Assembly (NCBI RefSeq): GCF_023838525.1
Contig: NZ_JAHUQD010000002.1
Location: forward strand, 1-64,000
Origin: Caldicoprobacter algeriensis
Lineage (GTDB): Bacteria > Bacillota > Clostridia > Caldicoprobacterales > Caldicoprobacteraceae
Direction of reading: 5' to 3'
DNA: 64,000 nucleotides
The position numbers and the translations under genes were made by a program. Below are positions 58,551 through 64,000 of this stretch, piece by piece; the first letter of the stretch is position 1; each line of letters opens with the position of its first letter. Below the pieces are notes generated by a model. It saw nothing but the letters and a program-made list of their open reading frames with translations. It was not told where the DNA came from and did not search any database.

Positions 58551-59492
58551 TCAGAATAATGCGTATTCAGGTTCTATTTTTCTTACAATGGCATTGACAG
58601 TAAGAACTAATATAAAACCGAATACTGATTGATAAAAACCTACTGCTGCTCCCATTGAAAAATTGAAAGTTCCAACTAAGCTTCTAAATACATAAGTGTC
58701 TATAATATCAGTTTGAGGAAACAAAACCGAGTTATTACCAATCAAATTGTAGAATAACTCGAATGAACCTCTCAGCATGCCCCCAAGACCAAATAAGAAC
58801 AGTAGCACAAAAGTAGGTTTAAGCATCGGTAAAGTAATATAGCGTATTTTCTTCCAACTATTCGCACCATCTATATATGCCGATTCATAAATTTCCGGGT
58901 TTATCCCTGTTATCACAGATAAATAAACAATCATATTATAACCTGTACTAGACCAAATTTTAAAGAACACTATAATATATTTCCAAATATAAGGGTCTGA
59001 GTAAAATTCATACCTTTCGAATCCAAGAGATGTAAGCACCATATTAGCAAAACCATAATCATAGTTAAAAAGATTGTAAGCAAATACCCCTACAATAACC
59101 ATTGATATAAAATGTGGAAGTAATATGATAGACTGAGTAATTTTCTTAAACCATTTACTACCTATTTCAGAAAGCATAACAGCAAATGCAATCTGAACTA
59201 TATTACCTAAAACAAGAAACACAAAATTATACAGTAAAGTATTTCTTGTTATCCTCCATAGATCACCATTCTGTACAAGAAACTGAAAGTTCTTTAATCC
59301 TACAAATTTACTACCAAAAATTCCTTTATTAACATTATAATCTACAAAAGCAACATAAGCTCCAGGCATTGGTATGTAATGAAAAATTATAAAATATACT
59401 ACAGTCGGCAATAACATTAAAAACAAAACCTTATTTTTCCTAATTTCACGACTCATACTCATCAACTTATTGTGTGAATTGATTTGAAGCAT
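58551..59492 (-). CDS. Sugar ABC transporter permease, LplB/YteP-like
   Basis: 313 residues from ATG 59492 (GAGGG 9 nt upstream). About six membrane helices, LPTVVYFIIFHYIPMPGAYVAFVDYN near the start, and EAA loop ESAYIDGANSWKKIRYITLPMLKPTFVLL. Pairs with the LplC-like permease. First gene of the importer operon, behind a consensus promoter with a palindrome. Confidence 0.93.
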   Translation of the reverse strand: MLQINSHNKLMSMSREIRKNKVLFLMLLPTVVYFIIFHYIPMPGAYVAFVDYNVNKGIFGSKFVGLKNFQFLVQNGDLWRITRNTLLYNFVFLVLGNIVQIAFAVMLSEIGSKWFKKITQSIILLPHFISMVIVGVFAYNLFNYDYGFANMVLTSLGFERYEFYSDPYIWKYIIVFFKIWSSTGYNMIVYLSVITGINPEIYESAYIDGANSWKKIRYITLPMLKPTFVLLFLFGLGGMLRGSFELFYNLIGNNSVLFPQTDIIDTYVFRSLVGTFNFSMGAAVGFYQSVFGFILVLTVNAIVRKIEPEYALF

Positions 59493-59604
59493 AAAAACCA
59501 TCCCTCTGTCTTATCAAATTAATTAAATGGAAGTTAACTTCACATTTCCCTGCAATTTTTTGAAATTCGTTAAGCCTACTAGTTAACTAATGTTAACTTA
59601 ATTA

Positions 59605-59651
59605 AATTTAATTTGCAATTAAATTATAATATCAAACTATAGGTTTGTCAA
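59605..59651 (-). promoter_or_regulatory. Promoter and operator-like palindrome of the importer operon
   Basis: On the minus strand TTGACA (59651-59646), 17 nt, TATAAT (59628-59623). The palindrome AATTTAATT-TGC-AATTAAATT (59605-59625) begins in the -10 and covers the start point. GTTAAC occurs twice further downstream (59582-59597). The LacI regulator at 54608 is the natural candidate. Confidence 0.65.
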
Positions 59652-59746
59652 TAATATTTTTTATGTATTGTTATTATTCTGTAACAACGTCATATTGTTG
59701 AAATTATTCTGATAAAATGTCCTGTATGAGAGAGGAGATATTCAAT

Positions 59747-59985
59747 ATGCCACAAAAAAAATGACTCGTTTAAGAGTCATAAACCAGACCATCGATAAGG
59801 TCATAACCATCAAATAAACTGCTGAGCTTCTAGGCCTCAGTGAACGCCAAGTGATAAGATTAAAAGAGCTATACAAGAACTCGATATTAATATCATTAAA
59901 GCCAGATCTCCACAGGCTAAAGGACCTATTGAAAAACTGTGACAAACATTCTAAAGCAGGCTGAAAGCCGAAGTCTAAAGCCATG
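59747..59985 (+). pseudogene. Relic of an ISNCY-type transposase
   Basis: The frame from 59761 reads MTRLRVINQTIDKVITIK, stop, TAELLGLSERQVIRLKELY, the N-terminal helix-turn-helix of ISNCY-type transposases. Another frame near 59900 reads ARSPQAKGPIEKL, stop, QTF, stop, SRLKAE, matching the late catalytic segment (RSPQAKGRIERLW-type). So the middle is deleted. An intact ribosome site (AGAGGAG) before ATG 59747, a one-base loss in an A run and two further stops show decay. Confidence 0.7.
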
Positions 59986-59993
59986 TGAGTAAC

Positions 59994-60022
59994 TTGATTT
60001 TTTATAAAAAACAAATTAAAAT
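59994..60022 (+). promoter_or_regulatory. Candidate promoter of the GH35-like gene
   Basis: TTGATT (59994-59999), 17 nt, TAAAAT (60017-60022). The leader contains TTTAATTTAATTAAA (60064-60078), similar in content to the importer operator. Moderate match only. Confidence 0.4.
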
Positions 60023-60103
60023 ATATCCATGGGCATTTCACTTATGTATCACTGAAAAGTGAGTTTAATTTAATTAAATACAAACAAAATGGAGGTTTAA
60101 AAA

Positions 60104-62512
60104 ATGAATCATACTCCCTTGTCTGTTAAAATACAAGATAAAAAAATTTTTATTAATGGGAAAGAATCTATACTAATAGGCGGAGAGATCCATTATTTCC
60201 GCATATCTCATCAAGATTGGCGTACCGTTTTAATACGGCTTAAGGATTGCGGCTGTAACTTTGTCAGCACCTACATTCCATGGAATGTTCATGAACGTGA
60301 AGAAGGGAAGGTAGACATTGAAGGCCGTACCAATCCCAACCTGGATCTAGGAGCCTTTCTCGACTTAGCTCATGAACTGGGTTTATATGTTATTGTCCGA
60401 CCAGGCCCATATGTAATGGCCGAATTACGCTATGATGGAATTCCTGATTGGGTGTTTCAAAATTATCCTGAAGTAGAAGCTATCGGCAAAGACGGCACTA
60501 CCCATCCCGGCAAAGTTGTATCCTACATGCACCCAACCTATTTAAAACTGGTACAGAAATGGTATGACAGCGTTTATAAAATCATTGCCCCCCGTATTGT
60601 GCCCAAAGGTGGTCCTATTCTTATGATCCAGCTGGACAATGAAGTAGGAATGCTTCACTGGGTTCATGGTTGTCCTGATTATAATGATGTTACTGTTTCT
60701 CTCTTCCGCAATTGGCTGCGAAATAAGCATGGGATTCAAAAAGCCAGTGAAATTTTATCTATACCTGTTTCAGCCATGGAGGATTCTTCCCCAGTTAAAA
60801 TCATTATCAATGCATTGCGGAATCCAAAAAAAGAAAATGCTATCAAAATTCATAGAGAATTTCATCTTTTTGCTCGAGACTACTTTAAAATGTATATAGG
60901 AGAATTGAAGAAGATGGCAGAAAAATATGTCAGTGATATTCCTTTTATAATCAATGTACATGGCTGCAATCAAGGAAGTACAAAAACATTTCCCATTGGT
61001 CTTTCCCAATTGTCTAAAGTATCTGAGTTGAAAAATGTCTATATGGCAGTAGATTACTATATAGGAGATATTAACTTTGGTAACTTTTTTGAGCTCATGT
61101 TTGCCAACGCTTTTACCGAGGCCGTTCAACCAGAAAGCCAACCCCTTTTCTCGGTAGAATTCCAATGTGGCAGATTCTCCGATTATCCTAGATTGCAACC
61201 ATCTACACCCGCACTAACTGCCCGATTGTGCATAGCTAATGGCATGAATCTCATTAATTATTACATGTATGCCGATGGGGAAAACCCAGCAGGATGTGAA
61301 GTATTTGGCCGTCGGCATATATGGCGGGGCCCTCTGGATCCCCATGGTAACCCTCGCAACCACTACTGGACCATCCAAAGAAGTACCAAAGGCATTATGG
61401 CAATTGGAGACGTCTTGGCAAAAACCAAACAAGAACACGTGGTCCATCTTGGTTTAATACCTGATTACTATATGACAGAATATCCCCACCCTGAAACTTC
61501 TGATTTTATTGAAGAACTTAGAATGTTCCGTGAAGAACTATTTTTCAACGGACTCGCCAAGGCTCTGGCAGTAAACAATTATGTATATAAGGGCTATGAT
61601 TTGTCTAAAGGCGATTTTATCGATATAGAGAGAGTACCTTCAATATTTGTATTTTCTACTCGCTATATGGAAGTCGATATTCAACAAAAATTGGTGACTT
61701 ATCTAGAGTCAGGAGGTAAAATGGTTCTGTTTCCAGAAATCCCTGAAATGGATATGTACGGAAACCCATGTACCATCCTACGGGACGCTTTAGGGGTTGA
61801 AATTGTAGATCGCCCTAAACATACGTGGTTTGATCGAGGTTTTTACGACTATCCAGAAGTGGATAACGTAGGGTATGCATATGCCGCTCTTATGAAGCCA
61901 GTAGATGGTGCTTATGCCTTTCATACTACAGGAAATGCAGTTGCTGTTGAAAGAAATGTTGGCAAAGGCAAATGTGTAATCTATACTGCTGCAACTCTCC
62001 ATACCCATCAATATCTCGATCCTATCATACATGATTTAGCTAAAAGAATTGGGGTAAAACCTCTAATAGATACCCGTGAATGGGATGGAGAACAGCTTTT
62101 AGTCATCAGTCGTGTTGGAGAGGTAGGTAGGGTATTATTCATTGCTAATTATGACAGCTATGAAAAGGCATTACCCATTACCTTTGGTGGAAAGAAACTT
62201 TTTGACGGTAAAAAATTCAGAATACCTGCGCATACCTGTTTCATGCTGCCCTTGGAACTAGAAATACTTCCTGGTGTCGTGGTAGATGAATCTACCAGCG
62301 AGATATTGAGCATAGAAAAATTCAAGGATGGCATACAAATTATCTTTGAAAGATGTCAAGATTGTGACAAAATAGTTATTTCTACCCAATACAATATTCA
62401 AGCCCAGAATGGTTGTACAGTCAGGAAAGAAGGGAATAAATGGGTAATTATCAGTACGAATGATAGTACTACCGGAGACTCTATGTCTGTATTGATATTT
62501 AGAAACAAATAA
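60104..62512 (+). CDS. GH35-like beta-galactosidase
   Basis: 802 residues. TIM barrel: GGEIHYFRISHQDWRTVLIRLKDCGCNFVSTYIPWNVHEREEGK and GLYVIVRPGPYVMAELRYDGIPDWV are hallmark GH35 segments. IQLDNEVG carries the acid/base Glu180 (the usual QxENE becomes QLDNE), and FSVEFQCG near 345 the likely nucleophile. The C-terminal 400 residues include a glutamine-amidotransferase-like middle part (LESGGKMVLFPEIPEMDMYG) as in some GH35/GH42 proteins. No signal peptide. Ribosome site TGGAGG. Works downstream of the adjacent importer. Confidence 0.85.
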   Translation: MNHTPLSVKIQDKKIFINGKESILIGGEIHYFRISHQDWRTVLIRLKDCGCNFVSTYIPWNVHEREEGKVDIEGRTNPNLDLGAFLDLAHELGLYVIVRPGPYVMAELRYDGIPDWVFQNYPEVEAIGKDGTTHPGKVVSYMHPTYLKLVQKWYDSVYKIIAPRIVPKGGPILMIQLDNEVGMLHWVHGCPDYNDVTVSLFRNWLRNKHGIQKASEILSIPVSAMEDSSPVKIIINALRNPKKENAIKIHREFHLFARDYFKMYIGELKKMAEKYVSDIPFIINVHGCNQGSTKTFPIGLSQLSKVSELKNVYMAVDYYIGDINFGNFFELMFANAFTEAVQPESQPLFSVEFQCGRFSDYPRLQPSTPALTARLCIANGMNLINYYMYADGENPAGCEVFGRRHIWRGPLDPHGNPRNHYWTIQRSTKGIMAIGDVLAKTKQEHVVHLGLIPDYYMTEYPHPETSDFIEELRMFREELFFNGLAKALAVNNYVYKGYDLSKGDFIDIERVPSIFVFSTRYMEVDIQQKLVTYLESGGKMVLFPEIPEMDMYGNPCTILRDALGVEIVDRPKHTWFDRGFYDYPEVDNVGYAYAALMKPVDGAYAFHTTGNAVAVERNVGKGKCVIYTAATLHTHQYLDPIIHDLAKRIGVKPLIDTREWDGEQLLVISRVGEVGRVLFIANYDSYEKALPITFGGKKLFDGKKFRIPAHTCFMLPLELEILPGVVVDESTSEILSIEKFKDGIQIIFERCQDCDKIVISTQYNIQAQNGCTVRKEGNKWVIISTNDSTTGDSMSVLIFRNK

Positions 62513-62583
62513 GTCCAAATTCCTATGTAAAGTTCTTCCTGAAACTGTCCAAAATTTAATTTTGTGTATGGATGAATAATGAA

Positions 62584-62634
62584 GCTCCTTTCTGGTCAAA
62601 ATTAACAACATAAATCAGAAAGGAGCGTTTTATT
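62584..62634 (+). terminator. Terminator of the GH35-like gene
   Basis: GCTCCTTTCTG (62584-62594) pairs with CAGAAAGGAGC (62616-62626), then GTTTTATTT. Shares GCTCCTTTCTGGT with the terminator at 55865. Confidence 0.8.
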
Positions 62635-62645
62635 TATGGGCGTTT

Positions 62646-62675
62646 ATTTTTTGAGTGTTATATTTAATTTTACAA
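62646..62675. repeat. Solo end related to the IS30 element
   Basis: This 30-bp stretch matches the right end of the IS30 element (42990-43019) at about 26 of 30 positions, sharing TTTAATTTTACAA exactly. No transposase is next to it. A leftover end, or a site the element's end was copied to. Confidence 0.5.
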
Positions 62676-62694
62676 AAATTTATACCGCGCCATT

Positions 62695-63576
62695 TCATAC
62701 CTCCACTCCCAGGAAAACCCTTACCAGAAATCCGATCAAGAAGCTGAGAACCGCAACCCCCAGGCTTATGGATACCATCTCCAGAAAGCGCCTTTTAAAG
62801 TCCAAATCCTTGGCCACCGAAACGTAAAAATTAAATATAAGTATGACCAGCACGGCGTTTATGACCGTAAGCCCCAAACACAGAAAATAACTTTCAAACA
62901 GCAAATACGGGAAGATAAGGAACAGCACCGTAAAAACGTAGGCAAGGCCTGTATAGATAGCCGCTTTAATCGGGATCTGTGACTCTCCCTCAGATTTTAT
63001 GGATAAATATTCAGAAGCCGCCATTGAAAAAGAGGCTGCTATCCCCGTTATGAAACCGCTAAGGGCGATCAGCCTGGTATTTTGCAGGGCAAAGATCAGC
63101 CCGGCCAGGGTACCCGTCAGCTCCACTAGCGCATCGTTAAGCCCCAATACCATTGACCCAACGTAATTTAAATGCTCCTCCTCGATGAGCTCCATAAGCT
63201 TCTTTTCATGCCTGTCCTCATCCTGAACGATCTTATGTATCTCAGGCATGGTATCGGCCAATTTGGTGTATACCTCTTCAGCCCGTTGTTCGCCTTTTTC
63301 CATCAGCTTGACACCAAACGTAAGCCCAAAAACCCTCGAAATTATAAAGTATAGCCATACCTTCCATCTATCGGGCTTCATGTCCTGCCGGGTAATCCTC
63401 TGCCAGAATTTATAATGTGCCAGCTCTTCATCGGCTATCTCGGCCAAAACCTCTTTGTTGTGCTGGTCCTTTATCGAGGCAGACAATTTTGTATAGATGT
63501 GATACTCGGTGATCTCATTCTTCTGTGCCGCAAGAATGTCCTCTCTTTGCTGAGGGGTTAAATCGTTAAAATCCAT
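62695..63576 (-). CDS. Ferritin-like/VIT1 fusion (iron or manganese transporter)
   Basis: 293 residues from ATG 63576 (GGAGG 8 nt upstream). Residues 1-140 are a rubrerythrin-like four-helix domain with metal-ligand patterns (NEITEYHIY, DEELAHYKF, DEDRHEKKLMELIEEE). Residues 145-293 are a VIT1/CCC1 domain (GLNDALVELTGTLAGLIFAL, AASFSMAASEYLSIKSEGE) with five helices. VIT1/CCC1 proteins move Fe2+/Mn2+; the fused domain probably gathers metal in the cytoplasm. Alone on its strand; C-terminal end close to the carbohydrate island. Confidence 0.9.
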   Translation of the reverse strand: MDFNDLTPQQREDILAAQKNEITEYHIYTKLSASIKDQHNKEVLAEIADEELAHYKFWQRITRQDMKPDRWKVWLYFIISRVFGLTFGVKLMEKGEQRAEEVYTKLADTMPEIHKIVQDEDRHEKKLMELIEEEHLNYVGSMVLGLNDALVELTGTLAGLIFALQNTRLIALSGFITGIAASFSMAASEYLSIKSEGESQIPIKAAIYTGLAYVFTVLFLIFPYLLFESYFLCLGLTVINAVLVILIFNFYVSVAKDLDFKRRFLEMVSISLGVAVLSFLIGFLVRVFLGVEV

Positions 63577-63708
63577 ATACACTTCCTCCTTTGGCAGAGA
63601 TTAAAATACAAATCACCTACATAATATCTTTTAATTTAGTCTTCTTTAGTCTTCTATAGATTTAATGAAAGTCCTTCAAAAAATTTAAAATAATTTGCCA
63701 AAACAGTA

Positions 63709-63737
63709 TTGACAAAAAATTAACGATTTGCTATAAT
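63709..63737 (+). promoter_or_regulatory. Strong sigma-A promoter
   Basis: Consensus TTGACA (63709-63714), 17 nt, consensus TATAAT (63732-63737). It drives the structured leader and the gene at the right edge. Confidence 0.88.
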
Positions 63738-63904
63738 GCAAAGCGTTACAACTTAATCCTAATTTAGTGGCGCTGTCGTATATTTATGGAGATATAAAGG
63801 TCCAAATATACTGTAACTCAGCGTTGCTTTGTTCATTGCAAAGCCACAAAGACAAGGTATATTTAAGTTGGGATTTCTATTTATCCTGCAAATCCCAATT
63901 TTTT
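63738..63904 (+). ncRNA. Structured leader with intrinsic terminator (candidate attenuator/riboswitch)
   Basis: TTGGGATTT (63868-63876) and AAATCCCAA (63890-63898) form a terminator stem followed by TTTTTT, 66 bp before the start codon. Upstream, GCAAAGC occurs at 63738-63744 and again at 63838-63844; both can pair with GCTTTG (63826-63831), so they compete. GTTAC/GTAAC and GTATATTT/AAATATAC give further stems. AACTTAA (63750-63756) can pair with TTAAGTT (63863-63869), which overlaps the terminator stem and could act as antiterminator. It matches no riboswitch class I know. Confidence 0.6.
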
Positions 63905-63970
63905 AGAAAAGATATAGTTAAATTTTTAACAATAATGCAAGGATTATTGCAAAAGGAGGAGGAGAAAAAA

Positions 63971-64000
63971 TATGGCCAGAGAAAACCTGTCATTGGTAGT
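63971..64000 (+). CDS. Unidentified gene, first ten codons (runs off the right edge)
   Basis: ATG 63971 follows AAAGGAGGAGGAG, a very strong ribosome site. The visible peptide is MARENLSLV. It is too short to identify. Expression should depend on the terminator in the leader. Confidence 0.75.

Noticed and set aside
63738-63904. M-box (magnesium) riboswitch
   Set aside because: ATGGAGATA is present as in the M-box, but the conserved GGTGAGGCTCC and the downstream ligand-binding segments are missing.

Overview
The window is a chromosomal piece of a spore-forming member of the Clostridia, probably thermophilic or moderately so and outside Clostridium sensu stricto. The evidence is the division/cell-wall cluster running into ftsZ-spoIIGA-sigE-sigG-ylmC, a SpoVD-type PBP with PASTA domains, two T-box leaders, YtxC, the ylxW/ylxX-like DUF881 pair and meso-DAP-type MurE. 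This placement is inference from gene content; no database was searched.

Layout. 1-560: first bases of a 16S rRNA gene (minus strand) with tandem rRNA promoters, back to back with ychF (plus). 1.7-22.7 kb: one long minus-strand block. Read in its own direction it is mraZ-rsmH-ftsL-spoVD-murE-murF-mraY-murD-ftsW/spoVE-murA-ftsQ/divIB-DUF881-DUF881-sbp-ftsZ-spoIIGA-sigE-sigG-ylmC-nrdR-pgeF. This makes the lipid II precursor, the septal synthase and the Z ring, then the mother-cell and forespore sigma factors that reuse the septum during sporulation. murG, murC, murB and ftsA are not in the block. mraZ has a textbook three-repeat MraZ operator on its promoter, spoIIGA has a promoter with the unusual 22-bp spacer known from B. 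subtilis spoIIG, and sigG has a sigma-F-like promoter.

22.8-28.2 kb: a LacI-type regulator with three identical operators and a downstream heterodimeric ABC exporter. 28.2-39 kb: thrS behind a T-box; ytxC, a PHP-domain protein, a cytoplasmic beta-propeller and a small hypothetical protein; then a second T-box controlling a DUF4321 gene, valS and folC. 39-43 kb: a GH4 glycosidase (plus), pgsA, two tRNAs (Pro-CGG and Thr-CGT) and an apparently intact IS30-family element with unusual RNA-folding features. 43.3-47.7 kb: a self-regulated MarR operon with a second heterodimeric ABC exporter. 47.8-49.3 kb: a membrane 4Fe-4S protein and a PflX-like radical SAM protein.

49.5-62.6 kb: an AT-rich carbohydrate island. 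It holds a GH3 beta-glycosidase-sulfatase operon, a LacI regulator, an LplA/LplC/LplB-like oligosaccharide ABC importer and a GH35-like beta-galactosidase, with debris of mobile elements between them (a 165-bp MITE-like unit with 9-bp target repeats, an ISNCY-type transposase relic, a solo IS30-like end). The likely job is import and trimming of a possibly sulfated oligosaccharide. 62.7-63.6 kb: a ferritin-like/VIT1 fusion. The right edge has a strong promoter, a structured leader ending in an intrinsic terminator, and the first codons of an unidentified gene.

Main items for a second look: the leader at 63738-63904, the perfect anti-Shine-Dalgarno repeat in front of murA, the hairpin and self-protecting repeat inside the IS30 element, and a dispersed family of palindromic repeats at four gene borders.
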